A stretch of 48,201 nucleotides of DNA from DATMQA01 sp035566895 (GTDB lineage Bacteria; Verrucomicrobiota; Verrucomicrobiia; Limisphaerales; UBA8199): positions 1 through 48,201 of the forward strand of contig DATMQA010000180.1 in the NCBI GenBank assembly GCA_035566895.1, read 5' to 3'. A model generated the notes under the pieces. That model searched no databases, had not been told where the DNA came from, and was given only the letters and a program-made list of their open reading frames with translations. A program made the position numbers and the translations under genes. Shown here piece after piece: positions 1-8,369 of the stretch; within the stretch, counting starts at the first letter, position 1; each line of letters starts with the position of its first letter.

Positions 1-86
1 CAACGTAATTGTCTTCCAATGCACTGCGCCAGTTTCAGGCTTCATTTCCCGGGTTTCAATCTGAAACTGAAAATGGAACCGAAAGA

Positions 87-182
87 AGTTAAATAAGTTA
101 AATGGGGTAAATGAGTTAAATGGGAACACCATGCCGGTGGACACATCCATTTCGCGGCCTCCCAGTGGACCGCCCATTTAAC
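87..182. repeat. 9-bp tandem repeats with inverted arm
   Basis: Four 9-mers of the form AGTTAAATG (two of them variants) run from 87 to 122. The last copy (GTTAAATGGG, 115-124) is matched by an exact reverse complement at 173-182. The hairpin lies just downstream of the minus-strand chelatase gene that ends at 186, so it may help end that transcript, but no clean T-tract follows. Nothing else is recognisable in positions 1-185. Confidence 0.5.
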
Positions 183-185
183 CTT

Positions 186-1043
186 TTAACTTTTTAACTC
201 ATTCAACCATTTGTCTGCCTCGCGCGCCCGTTCAAGGATCACGTTGGCTATTAACGGCTCGGTCCCAACGGCGGACGCATACCACACCAGCTTGCCCTGT
301 TTCTCGTTCGGGTTGCGCCACGTCGGCTGGCCGGTTTGCAATCTTTGTTGAACCAAGCGCTTGGGTTCGCCTAACAAGACCGGGATGTCCTCCCGCACAT
401 GCATGCCGTCGCTGATGAAAAATGGCACAACGACGATATTCCGCGTGAGGGCTATTTGATAGCACTCGCCGATGCGGGGTTCCTCTTCCAGAAAAACGCC
501 GTGCACGGCGGCATAAAGCCCCATCGTCCGGAGCAGCTCCACCTGCCGCTCGATGGCAACGCGTGAGTTCTCATTCTCCTCAGTGCCGTGGCCGGCAACG
601 AACAGGGTAATATCCTCAGGTCGGGGCGCGCGCGGAAACGGAAACTGCTCTACGACGCCTCGCGCACGGGCCAATAATACCCCCGTCATGCTGGAATGCG
701 AGCCGACCGGCTGGCAATAGGTCAAGGTCTGTGGCCCGTGAGGCTGCACGCGCACCAAATCGCCCTGGTTGCCAAAGCCCAACTCGCGCGGGATTACCTC
801 GTTGCTGAAATAGCCCTCGCTGATAAAAAGTGGAACCAGGAAAACGCGGCGGGCTCTGATGGCCGGCAACACTTCCACAAGCCGCGGTTTCTGCTTCCAG
901 AAGGCCTCGCGCACGTCCGCAAAGCAGTTCCGCCGGCGCAGTTCAGCAGCATGTTGGAAGACCGGCGCGCCCGACTCGGGGTTCAGCGTCGAACCATGTC
1001 CAAACAACACCAGCGCGGCATCAGCAAAGCTTTCCTGGCCCAC
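186..1043 (-). CDS. CbiX/SirB-like sirohydrochlorin chelatase, two-domain
   Basis: This 285-residue protein belongs to the CbiX/SirB/CbiK metal-chelatase superfamily, which inserts Co or Fe into sirohydrochlorin on the way to cobalamin or siroheme. Two tandem copies of the roughly 120-residue domain are visible. The first starts with LVLFGHGST (His near residue 16) and contains VFLVPLFISEGYF. The second repeats the pattern with LFVAGHGTEEN near residue 150 and IVVVPFFISDGMH near 205. The length fits a fused two-domain form rather than a short one-domain CbiX. The GTG at 1043 is the first start after an in-frame stop five codons upstream. No other tetrapyrrole gene is nearby, so the exact metal and substrate are not settled. 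Confidence 0.8.
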   Translation of the reverse strand: MGQESFADAALVLFGHGSTLNPESGAPVFQHAAELRRRNCFADVREAFWKQKPRLVEVLPAIRARRVFLVPLFISEGYFSNEVIPRELGFGNQGDLVRVQPHGPQTLTYCQPVGSHSSMTGVLLARARGVVEQFPFPRAPRPEDITLFVAGHGTEENENSRVAIERQVELLRTMGLYAAVHGVFLEEEPRIGECYQIALTRNIVVVPFFISDGMHVREDIPVLLGEPKRLVQQRLQTGQPTWRNPNEKQGKLVWYASAVGTEPLIANVILERAREADKWLNELKS

Positions 1044-1259
1044 TCGGAATGCTTAGCCGATGCCCAAACCGGCTGCAAGCTACCTTCTGACGCGTTCCGC
1101 GGTTTGTCGTGAAGGCCTCGGCTCCGGCCCTGGCTGCCGTTCATAAGCTCCGGAAAACGCGGACTCCTTGCGGAATGGAGTTGAGACGAAGTCAGGCTTT
1201 TGCCCCTTCGGTGGTTGGCACGCAATTCGCTCATTGAACGGTCGTCGGAAATGTCTGTC

Positions 1260-1508
1260 TCAAAGCTGGAAGATGGTTTTAGGGAAGGTCTTAAAGCTAT
1301 AGCCGGTGGGCAGGCGTCTTATGTTCGGTAGAGAATTTGTTGGGTCGGCGAAACCCCTTTCGAGCGCTGGGGTATTTAAGGAAATGCGATGGGCAAATAT
1401 CTCCATTCCCGAAGCGCTTTCCTTTCTACTATCCGGTGAGTGCGCATAAAAATAGACCCCGCCGGTTAATGTTGTTGCCAAAACCAGCGCACGGAAACTA
1501 AGATTCAT
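1260..1508 (-). CDS. hypothetical small secreted or membrane protein
   Basis: An 82-codon ORF begins with an ATG divergent from the sigma-factor gene. The N-terminus (SFRALVLATTLTGGVYFYA, residues 4-22) looks like an uncleaved signal anchor or signal peptide, followed by about 60 polar residues with no motif I recognise. Base composition is more AT-rich than the flanking genes. It lies in an otherwise empty gap of about 470 bp between the chelatase and the sigma gene. The alternative is that it is a chance ORF and the stretch holds only the sigma-gene promoter. Confidence 0.3.
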   Translation of the reverse strand: MNLSFRALVLATTLTGGVYFYAHSPDSRKESASGMEIFAHRISLNTPALERGFADPTNSLPNIRRLPTGYSFKTFPKTIFQL

Positions 1509-1516
1509 TGACTCGT

Positions 1517-2617
1517 ATGGTTGCCCAAGCCAAACATCACAAAGCCGTCCGGCGCAAGGAGCGCCCGCGCCCCCGCGGCACGAGGCACGCGAAGGCCCAC
1601 AAGGCGCCCCCGGTGTTGTCCGTGACCCGCCCTCCCGCGATGCCGGAGGAGTTCCCTAAAGACGACGAGGAACCCAAGCCCGAAGACCTCGCCAAAGAGG
1701 AAGAAGCCCTTAAGGCGGAAGAGGCGGGGGAAGCCGCAACCCCACCCGAGTCCGAAGAGACCATCGAGGCACGAGGGCGCGAACGCACGTCCTATGACGG
1801 GGACACGGCCATCAAACTTTACTTGCGTGAAATCGGCCAGGTGAAGCTGCTGACTCCCCAGCAGGAAATCGAACTTGCCGCCCGGATAAAAAAGGGAGAC
1901 AAAAAGGCCCGCGAGCAAATGATCAAAGCCAACCTGCGGCTGGTGGTCAAAATCGCGAGGGATTACGAGGGCATCGGCCTGCCGCTGCTGGACCTCATCA
2001 GCGAGGGCAACATCGGGTTGATGAAGGCGGTGGAACGCTTCGACCCGGCCAAGGGCGGGAAACTCTCCACTTACGGTTCCTGGTGGATCAAGCAATCTAT
2101 TAAGCGCGCGCTGGCCAACCAATCCAAAACCATCCGGCTGCCGGTCCATCTGGTGGACAAAATCTCCAAGATGCGCCGCACGGCGATGCGCCTCCAGGAA
2201 GAATTGGGGCGGGAACCGACCGATGAAGAGCTGGGCGAAGAACTTGGCATTACGGCTTCGCGGGTGGCTCAAATGCGCATGGCGGCCATCCGGCCCGCGT
2301 CCCTTGACGCTCCGATTGGGGATGAGGACTCTAACAATTTCGCGGAGGTCGTGCAGGATGAAAGCGCCGACACGCCTTACGAACAGCTCGAGGAGAAAAC
2401 CGTCACGCGGATGCTGCAGGAGATGGTCAAAACCCTGGATCCGCGAGAGGCCACCATCTTGCGCGCCCGGTTTGGGCTGGACGGCGGGCCACAAAAAACT
2501 CTCGAGGAAGTCGGCCAGAAATTTGGGGTCACGCGCGAGCGAGTCCGCCAAATCCAGAACATTGCGCTGAAAAAACTCCGCAAAATGATCGAGAAGATGG
2601 AGACCACCAAGACCTGA
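1517..2617 (+). CDS. sigA: RNA polymerase sigma factor, RpoD/SigA type
   Basis: This is a sigma-70 family factor of 366 residues that directs promoter recognition. After a charged, Pro/Glu-rich N-terminal region of about 90 residues come region 1.2 (DTAIKLYLREIGQVKLLTP), the region 2 core (NLRLVVKIARDYEGIGLPLL, then DLISEGNIGLMKAVERFDP and YGSWWIKQSIKRAL), region 3 (GREPTDEELGEELGI) and region 4 (LDPREATILRARFGLDG and VTRERVRQIQNIALKKLR). Region 1.1 is not evident and the protein is shorter than E. coli RpoD, as in many Group 1/2 factors outside Proteobacteria. I chose ATG 1517; a TTG three codons upstream at 1508 is possible. The stop overlaps an ATG at 2617, in frame with apt. Primary versus alternative role cannot be settled here. 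Confidence 0.93.
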   Translation: MVAQAKHHKAVRRKERPRPRGTRHAKAHKAPPVLSVTRPPAMPEEFPKDDEEPKPEDLAKEEEALKAEEAGEAATPPESEETIEARGRERTSYDGDTAIKLYLREIGQVKLLTPQQEIELAARIKKGDKKAREQMIKANLRLVVKIARDYEGIGLPLLDLISEGNIGLMKAVERFDPAKGGKLSTYGSWWIKQSIKRALANQSKTIRLPVHLVDKISKMRRTAMRLQEELGREPTDEELGEELGITASRVAQMRMAAIRPASLDAPIGDEDSNNFAEVVQDESADTPYEQLEEKTVTRMLQEMVKTLDPREATILRARFGLDGGPQKTLEEVGQKFGVTRERVRQIQNIALKKLRKMIEKMETTKT

Positions 2618-2694
2618 TGGGTGACACCCGAAACGTGAACGTGAACCCGGGAACCGCTCGCACTTCCGAGAGCCTAGAACCTACCCTTGTTGCC

Positions 2695-3231
2695 ATGACC
2701 CAACTCCTGCCGACGCGCACGGATCTCGAACGTGCGATTCGCAATATCCCTGATTTCCCCAAAGCCGGCATTCAGTTCAAAGACATCACGCCCGTCCTGG
2801 CCGACGCCCGCCTGTTTTCGGGCTGCATCGATTTGATGACCAACCACTTTAAGCCCGGCATGGTGGATGCCATCGTCGGCATCGATGCGCGCGGTTTCAT
2901 CTTTGCGGCCGCCGCCGCGGTCAAACTCCACGCTGGATTCGTTCCGGTGCGGAAAAAGGGGAAGCTCCCCTACCAGACCCACGAGCAGGAATATGAATTG
3001 GAATATGGCACGGCAACGGTCGCCGTCCACGTGGACGCCTTGAAACCCGGCAGCCGTGTATTGCTGATTGATGATTTGCTGGCAACCGGCGGGACGGCCG
3101 CCGCCGCCGCCGCTCTCGTCCAACGGCTGGGGGCCACCATCCTGGAAATCTCTTTCCTCATCGAACTGAGCTTCCTTGGCGGCCGCCAAAAACTGAAGGA
3201 TTATCCTGTCCGCTCATTGGTGGTGTATTAA
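2695..3231 (+). CDS. apt: adenine phosphoribosyltransferase
   Basis: The enzyme salvages adenine with PRPP to give AMP. Family hallmarks are the N-terminal block IRNIPDFPKAGIQFKDITP, the region VDAIVGIDARGFIFAAAAA, and the PRPP-binding loop VLLIDDLLATGGTAAAAA near residue 120. Starting at ATG 2695 gives 178 residues, the usual Apt length. The frame is open upstream to an ATG at 2617 that overlaps the stop of the sigma gene (TGATG), which would add 26 residues with no family match. Translation coupled to the sigma gene is therefore possible but less likely. The two genes probably share a transcript. Confidence 0.92.
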   Translation: MTQLLPTRTDLERAIRNIPDFPKAGIQFKDITPVLADARLFSGCIDLMTNHFKPGMVDAIVGIDARGFIFAAAAAVKLHAGFVPVRKKGKLPYQTHEQEYELEYGTATVAVHVDALKPGSRVLLIDDLLATGGTAAAAAALVQRLGATILEISFLIELSFLGGRQKLKDYPVRSLVVY

Positions 3232-3240
3232 CTGACTTTT

Positions 3241-3310
3241 GGGCAGAATGATGGTGGCAGAATGATCATCACAGGGTCCACCCATTCTGCTTTCATCATT
3301 CCGCCATAGT
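3241..3310. repeat. GGCAGAATGAT direct and inverted repeat
   Basis: The gap between apt and the next gene holds two direct copies of GGCAGAATGAT (around 3242 and 3256). Inverted, imperfect copies follow (ATTCTGC near 3285 and ATCATTCCGCC near 3295), so the stretch can fold back on itself. It may work as a terminator-like hairpin for apt, though no U-tract is present. Similar ATGATTCTGTC direct repeats occur near 24344-24370. Confidence 0.45.
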
Positions 3311-3322
3311 CTTTCTGCTATA

Positions 3323-5605
3323 ATGCTGCAAACGCTGGATAGTGGCCTGTTCCGATTCATCAACCAGAGGTTGAGCAATCCCATTTTTGACGGCGTGATG
3401 CCGTTCTTGAGCGGGAACCCTTATTTTTTGCCGGCTCTGGTCCTGCTCGGAATGCTGTTGCTGTGGAAGGGCGGCGCGCGCGGGCGGCTCTGCGTTCTGA
3501 TGCTGGCCCTGATCCTAGCCCTGGGGGATTCCTTCGTCACCAACACAATCAAGCATGCCATTGGCCGGGAACGCCCGTTCCTGGTATTTCCCGAGGCGCA
3601 TTGTCTGGTCGGCAAAGGCGGCTCCGGCAGCATGCCGTCCTCCCACGCGGCCAATTGGTTCGCGGCAACGTTTGTGGCGTTCATCTATTATCGGCGTAGC
3701 TTTTGGTTCATGTTGCCGATGGCCCTGCTGGTCGGTTTTTCCCGAATCTATAACGGCGTGCATTATCCCAGTGACGTGCTGGCCGGGGCCATCCTGGGCG
3801 CCGGTTACGCCGCCGCCTTCCTCTGGCTATTCAATTCCGTTTGGCAAGCGGCCGGCCGGAAATGGTTCCCTCTGTGGTGGGAAAACATGCCTTCGTTGTT
3901 CGCTCCTCCCGCGCCATCACTCCCCGAGCAAAGCCAGGACGAACTTGCTCCCGAGGAGTTGGCCGTATCCGGCTCAGCCCTTGGAACTTCACGTCTCTTG
4001 CGCCAAGCATCACCTGCTCCTTCGCTGCCCCGCGTTCGTGGAATCGCCCCCGCCGGCTTTCAGGCTCCGCATGTCACGCCCGACAGTCATTGGTTGCGGC
4101 TCGGTTGGGCTTTAATTGCTGTTCTGCTGCTGGCCCGGCTGATTTATATCGGCAGCGGGACCATTCAACTCCAGGAGGACGAAGCCTATCAATGGCTCTG
4201 GTCCAAACACCTGGCCCTGTCGTACTACAGCAAACCGCCGCTGATTGCGTACACCCAATTCCTGGGCACTGCTCTCTGGGGCGACACGGCCTTTGGCGTG
4301 CGCTTCTTCTCTCCGATCATCACCGCTATTCTCAGCATCCTGGTTCTCAGGTTTTTTGCCCGGGAGGTCAACGCGCGTGCCGGGTTCTTCCTGTTGCTGA
4401 TCATCACTGCGACGCCGCTCGCTGCGCTCGGGGCCGTGCTTATGACCGTGGATCCGCTCTCGGTTTTGTTCTGGACTGCGGCGATGTTGACAGGCTGGCG
4501 CGCGGTCCAGGAGGATGGAAAAACCCGGGACTGGTTTTGGGTCGGCTTGTGGATGGGTTTAGGCTTTCTGAGCAAGTATACCGAACTGCTCCAGTGGCTA
4601 TGCTGGGCGGTGTTTTTCGTCCTTTGGCCACCAGCGCGCAAACAACTGCGCCGTCCCGCGCCGTACCTGGCCCTCCTCGTCAACCTGCTCTGCTCCTTTC
4701 CGGTCTTGCTCTGGAACTACCAGCATCAATGGGCCACCGTCAGCCATGTTGCAGGGGATGCCGGTGCCGGGACCACCTGGACGCCCACGCTGCGGTTTTT
4801 GGGGGAATTCGTCGGCGCCGAGTTCGGTTTGCTCAACCCGATCTTTTTCGCGGCGATGGTTTGGGCCGCAGTGGCCATGTGGCGCCGGGGCCGGCACAAC
4901 CCGCGGCTGGTTTATTTCTTCAGCATGGGCGCACCGCTGTTCCTGGTTTTCCTGCTTCACGCGCTACGCTCCCGGAATTACCCGAACTGGATTGCCCCTT
5001 CGGTGCTCCCTCTGCTAGCTCTTATGGTTGTTTACTGGGACACTCAATTGCGCCTCGGAGCTGCACGGGTCAAAACCTGGCTTACGGCTGGTTTGGTGCT
5101 GGGTTTCGCCATGGTGCTGGTGGCGCATAATACCGACGTGATTGGCCGGTTGACCGGGCATTACCTGCCAGTCAGGTTCGACCCGGTGCACCGGGTCCGC
5201 GAATGGAGCGAAACGGCCCGGGTGGTAGGCCAAGCTCGGCAAGAGTTGCTCAACGAAGGCAAACCCGTTTTCATCATTGCAGACCATTATGGCCTCGTGG
5301 GCCAGATTTCCTTTTACCTTCCCGAAGCGAAGGCAGACGTCCGGAAAAACTCCCTCGTCTATTACCGCACCAGTCTCACACCGGAAAACCAGTTCTACTT
5401 CTGGCCCGGCTATCTTTCCCGCAAGGGAGAGAATGCCATTTTCGTCCGCGAACTCAACCGCGCCGAGCCGCAACCGGCGCCACCTCCACCGCAATTGGTC
5501 AGCGAGTTTGAATCCGTAACGGATATGGGCGTACGAAATGTCCTCTATCACGGTCAGTTTCTGCTTCGCCCACTGCAGTTCTTTGCCTGCCGCGGACTCA
5601 AGTAA
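3323..5605 (+). CDS. PAP2 phosphatase fused to GT39/ArnT-like glycosyltransferase
   Basis: This 760-residue polytopic membrane protein joins two enzymes. Residues 1-185 are a PAP2 (lipid phosphatase) domain with all three signature motifs: K77-x6-R84-P85 (KHAIGRERP), PSSH with His108, and SRIYNGVHYPSD with His147. After a Pro/Ser-rich linker (about 190-250) comes a GT-C glycosyltransferase of the ArnT/PMT type, with the acidic loop motif LQEDEAYQW near 285 followed by YYSKPPLIAY and many hydrophobic helices. A C-terminal soluble part of about 150 residues follows. Established knowledge: PAP2 enzymes dephosphorylate polyprenyl pyrophosphates and ArnT-like enzymes use polyprenyl-phosphate sugars. 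I infer a link between carrier recycling and sugar transfer. The start ATG overlaps a TATAAT hexamer, so a second start just downstream cannot be excluded. Confidence 0.88.
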   Translation: MLQTLDSGLFRFINQRLSNPIFDGVMPFLSGNPYFLPALVLLGMLLLWKGGARGRLCVLMLALILALGDSFVTNTIKHAIGRERPFLVFPEAHCLVGKGGSGSMPSSHAANWFAATFVAFIYYRRSFWFMLPMALLVGFSRIYNGVHYPSDVLAGAILGAGYAAAFLWLFNSVWQAAGRKWFPLWWENMPSLFAPPAPSLPEQSQDELAPEELAVSGSALGTSRLLRQASPAPSLPRVRGIAPAGFQAPHVTPDSHWLRLGWALIAVLLLARLIYIGSGTIQLQEDEAYQWLWSKHLALSYYSKPPLIAYTQFLGTALWGDTAFGVRFFSPIITAILSILVLRFFAREVNARAGFFLLLIITATPLAALGAVLMTVDPLSVLFWTAAMLTGWRAVQEDGKTRDWFWVGLWMGLGFLSKYTELLQWLCWAVFFVLWPPARKQLRRPAPYLALLVNLLCSFPVLLWNYQHQWATVSHVAGDAGAGTTWTPTLRFLGEFVGAEFGLLNPIFFAAMVWAAVAMWRRGRHNPRLVYFFSMGAPLFLVFLLHALRSRNYPNWIAPSVLPLLALMVVYWDTQLRLGAARVKTWLTAGLVLGFAMVLVAHNTDVIGRLTGHYLPVRFDPVHRVREWSETARVVGQARQELLNEGKPVFIIADHYGLVGQISFYLPEAKADVRKNSLVYYRTSLTPENQFYFWPGYLSRKGENAIFVRELNRAEPQPAPPPPQLVSEFESVTDMGVRNVLYHGQFLLRPLQFFACRGLK

Positions 5606-5705
5606 GATTAAGTAAGCTATGAGCCCGCAGATAACTCAGATTGATACTGCCTCAGAAACGGCAAAGTCCCCATCTGCGTCAACCTGCGGGCCTTCTCCCT
5701 CAATC

Positions 5706-6611
5706 ATGACTTTCCCGGTCTGCCGCTACGACCTGGCAGCGACGCTGACCTCCGGCCAGGCTTTTCGCTGGCGACTCAGCGACGGCGCCTGGGTCGGCGT
5801 CATAGGCGCCCATTGGGTACGGCTGCGAATAGAGAATTCCGACTTGATTGCCGAAAGCGCAGTTCCCAGTGCCGATTGGAGTTGGCTCACCGATTATCTG
5901 CAACTGGATCTGGATTTGGATGAGGTGCTGCAAACCTTCCCAACCGACGAACCGATGCAAAAGGCCACTAGTGCCTGCCTCGGCTTGCGCCTGCTGCTCC
6001 AGGATCCATGGGAATGCCTGGCCTCCTTCATCCTCTCTTCCACCAAGCAGATCGTCCAAATCCGGCAAATCATCGCCCTGCTGTGCGAACGTTATGGCGA
6101 ACCGCTGCTCGTGCCGCCGGGCCAGGCCCCGCTCTGCTCCTTCCCCTCCCCTGCCCGCCTGGCCTCCGCTACCGAAACCGACCTGCGCGGCTGCAAAATG
6201 GGATTCCGCGCGCCGTACCTTCTGGCCACTGCGCAGCAGCTCGCCGAGGGCAGGTTGGACCTGCCCCGCATCAGCCGGCTGCCGGTTGCCGAGGCGCGTG
6301 CTGAGCTTATTCAGTTGCCGGGCGTGGGACGGAAGATTGCCGATTGTGTGTTGCTGTTTGCCTATGGTTTCCATTCTTCTTTTCCCGTGGATGTCTGGGT
6401 GATGAAGGCCTTGCGACAGCTTTACTTTCCCCACCGCCGGGTCAAGCTGGCGCGCTTGCACCGGTTCGCGGCAACCCATTTCGGGCCCCATGCCGGTTAC
6501 GCCCAACAATATTTATTTCACTATATGCGCACGCAGAATGAAGGCGGGACGCGTCCGTCCTCACCGCGCCGTGGTTCTGCCAGGAAGTTGCGGCTGCGCG
6601 CGGAGGACTGA
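5706..6611 (+). CDS. ogg: 8-oxoguanine DNA glycosylase/AP lyase (OGG1-like)
   Basis: The enzyme removes oxidised guanine from DNA and nicks the abasic site. An OGG N-terminal domain (LTSGQAFRWRL, residues 12-22) is followed by the HhH-GPD fold. In the hairpin LPGVGRKIADCVLLF, Lys210 matches the catalytic lysine. Asp229 in SFPVDVWVMKAL matches the activating aspartate. The 19-residue spacing equals that between K249 and D268 of human OGG1. I prefer ATG 5706 because the 29 codons upstream, from ATG 5619, look like repeat-derived text with no family match. The protein would be about 301 residues. It starts about 100 bp after the PAP2-GT gene and is followed 32 bp later by comB. Confidence 0.88.
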   Translation: MTFPVCRYDLAATLTSGQAFRWRLSDGAWVGVIGAHWVRLRIENSDLIAESAVPSADWSWLTDYLQLDLDLDEVLQTFPTDEPMQKATSACLGLRLLLQDPWECLASFILSSTKQIVQIRQIIALLCERYGEPLLVPPGQAPLCSFPSPARLASATETDLRGCKMGFRAPYLLATAQQLAEGRLDLPRISRLPVAEARAELIQLPGVGRKIADCVLLFAYGFHSSFPVDVWVMKALRQLYFPHRRVKLARLHRFAATHFGPHAGYAQQYLFHYMRTQNEGGTRPSSPRRGSARKLRLRAED

Positions 6612-6643
6612 CCCTCCCCCGCCAGCTTCGAAAGTGAAATCCC

Positions 6644-7405
6644 ATGACCACTCTTGAAGTTCTCTTCACCCCTGCTGATTTTGCCGCGCTGAACCAGCGC
6701 GACCTAAGCCAGACGATTTGTGTCGTTTTTGATGTGCTGCGGGCAACCAGCACGATGGTTACTGCCTTGAACAACGGCACCGCGGCAATAATCCCGGTGG
6801 CGGAGATTTCCGAGGCAGTGGAGCTTCGCCGCCGGCAACCGGAGGTCTTGCTGGCCGGCGAACGCGACGGCGTGCGCATCCCGTCGCACTTAACCGGCGG
6901 GCTCGGTTTTGATTTGGGCAATTCACCCCGCGAGTTCACTGCAGAAAAAGTTAGCGGGCGGACCATCGTCATGAGCACCACCAACGGCACCCGCGCCATG
7001 CGCGCGTGCACCGGCGCACAACTGATTCTCGCCGGTTCCTTCCTGAACCTTCGAACTACGGCCGGGTTTCTGGAAAAGCTCGGACCTCAGCATTTGCTCC
7101 TGGTCTGCAGCGGCACAATCGAGGAAGCCGCCTATGAGGATATCCTCGGGGCCGGCGCGCTTTGCGATTTGCTCTGGACAAGCTATAGCGCTGGCGCGGT
7201 GGCGGATTCGGCCTACGCTGCCCGCCGCCTCTTCCGGCTCGAACGAGGTGATTTGCTGGCGGCGCTCTCCGCTTCACGCAACGGTCGCCGGCTGCTGGCT
7301 CGACCGGAACTGAGTGAGGATGTGCCGTTTTGTCTCCAGCAGGATTCGGTTGATCTGGTTGCCCAGTTGGACAAAGAAGGCCGGGTCCAGCGTCGAAAGG
7401 AATAA
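6644..7405 (+). CDS. comB: 2-phosphosulfolactate phosphatase family (ComB)
   Basis: This 253-residue protein has the ComB signature blocks: VVFDVLRATSTMVTAL near residue 27, LLAGERDG near 68, DLGNSPREF near 90, and IVMSTTNGTRAM near 107. ComB removes phosphate from 2-phosphosulfolactate in archaeal coenzyme M synthesis. Bacterial homologues are common and their substrate is often unknown, so the exact reaction here is not certain. No comA or comC is adjacent. It lies 32 bp behind the glycosylase gene on the same strand and ends at a GC-rich hairpin before the convergent PEP-CTERM gene. Confidence 0.88.
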   Translation: MTTLEVLFTPADFAALNQRDLSQTICVVFDVLRATSTMVTALNNGTAAIIPVAEISEAVELRRRQPEVLLAGERDGVRIPSHLTGGLGFDLGNSPREFTAEKVSGRTIVMSTTNGTRAMRACTGAQLILAGSFLNLRTTAGFLEKLGPQHLLLVCSGTIEEAAYEDILGAGALCDLLWTSYSAGAVADSAYAARRLFRLERGDLLAALSASRNGRRLLARPELSEDVPFCLQQDSVDLVAQLDKEGRVQRRKE

Positions 7406-7430
7406 AAAGGCCGCCGGCGCTGCCGGCTTT
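7406..7430. terminator. bidirectional hairpin between convergent genes
   Basis: GCCGGC at 7413-7418 pairs with GCCGGC at 7422-7427 around a GCT loop. The minus strand continues into GGCCTTTTTATT, a fair intrinsic-terminator tail for the PEP-CTERM gene. The plus side has only a short T run (TTT) for comB. The position between convergent 3' ends supports the call. Confidence 0.5.
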
Positions 7431-7447
7431 CAAAACAAGCGCGCGTC

Positions 7448-8209
7448 TCAGCGGCGGCGCAAGTGGCGTGCGAAGAGGGCGACCCCACCTAACAGGCCAA
7501 GCGCAAGGGCAGAAGGTTCGGGCACCAAGGTCGCGATTGAGCCAGAGTCGCTCTTGGCAACGAAATCAACGAAAATAGTCGCGACCGCACCTGCAGGAAC
7601 TGTATTGTTGTCGCGGAAGTAAATTGAATCGATGGTTCTGCTACCTGTGGTTATGGACCCGCTGGCCTGCCCGCCAATGCCCGGGACCGCTGCCCAGGTC
7701 GTGCTGTCAATCGTCCATTCATAAAGGTGCCACTGCCCGTCGGCGATAACGCTCTGTTCCCCCGACCAGGACATCGTCGCGCCGGTGTTGGCACCGCTAT
7801 CCAAGTTGAAGCTGACGTTCCAGCCGCTGCCGCTGCTGTCCGTTTTAACATACAGGCCGATGTTGCCATCCCCGGTCCCCGTGACGTTGAAGCTCACGTT
7901 GGCACTGGGCACGCCCCCGTGAGAGGAATCATATGGAGGCCCCCCCGACAACCACCGGACGCGGGAAGTCCCTGCCGTCGCGCTGTGCGTCAACGTAAGT
8001 TTCATCGCCCCGGCGCCTTCGAAAGGGTCACCAGCAGTAGTGTCGTAAAGGGAGCTCGAATTCACCGCGTCCAGCCCAGACGTGGTGGAAGAAAAAGTAG
8101 GGGTGTACCCGAAGTGACCGGCGCTGGTGTTGAAGTCGTCGAAGATAATACTCCCCCAGGAAACGTTTGAGGCGGCAAGGAGGGTTAGTAGCGCGGTAAT
8201 TCTTTTCAT
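7448..8209 (-). CDS. PEP-CTERM sorting-domain exported protein
   Basis: This exported protein has about 253 residues. The N-terminus MKRITALLTLLAASNVSWG is a signal peptide. The C-terminus is a classic PEP-CTERM signal: VPEP followed by a hydrophobic segment (ALALGLLGGVALFA) and a basic tail (RHLRRR). The body is Ser/Thr/Gly-rich and beta-like, with no catalytic motif visible. Such proteins are cut by an exosortase (EpsH/XrtA family) and delivered to the surface or to exopolysaccharide; no exosortase is in this window. I use ATG 8209 because it starts the signal peptide; the frame is open a further 26 codons upstream. It is convergent with comB. Confidence 0.85.
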   Translation of the reverse strand: MKRITALLTLLAASNVSWGSIIFDDFNTSAGHFGYTPTFSSTTSGLDAVNSSSLYDTTAGDPFEGAGAMKLTLTHSATAGTSRVRWLSGGPPYDSSHGGVPSANVSFNVTGTGDGNIGLYVKTDSSGSGWNVSFNLDSGANTGATMSWSGEQSVIADGQWHLYEWTIDSTTWAAVPGIGGQASGSITTGSRTIDSIYFRDNNTVPAGAVATIFVDFVAKSDSGSIATLVPEPSALALGLLGGVALFARHLRRR

Positions 8210-8369
8210 ACGGCCAATTCTGGTTCTCTGGTCATTCAGGAAAACTACGTTCGGGACTGGACTTGAGCATGGGATATTCGATTTCAAAAGTCAAAGTTAA
8301 TTGCGTGACAACGGTACACATATTCATGTGATGCGTTCGCGCTTCTTCATCAGGCCGCTCTTGCCCGAT

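Noticed and set aside
2617..2694. Longer N-terminus of adenine phosphoribosyltransferase
   Set aside because: The 26 extra residues have no match to the family, and the start at 2695 gives the normal length.
3319..3324. TATAAT hexamer just before the PAP2-GT gene
   Set aside because: It overlaps the ATG used as the start and has no matching -35, so it is probably fortuitous.
5619..5705. Longer N-terminus of the 8-oxoguanine glycosylase
   Set aside because: The codons have low-complexity, repeat-like text; the domain starts after ATG 5706.
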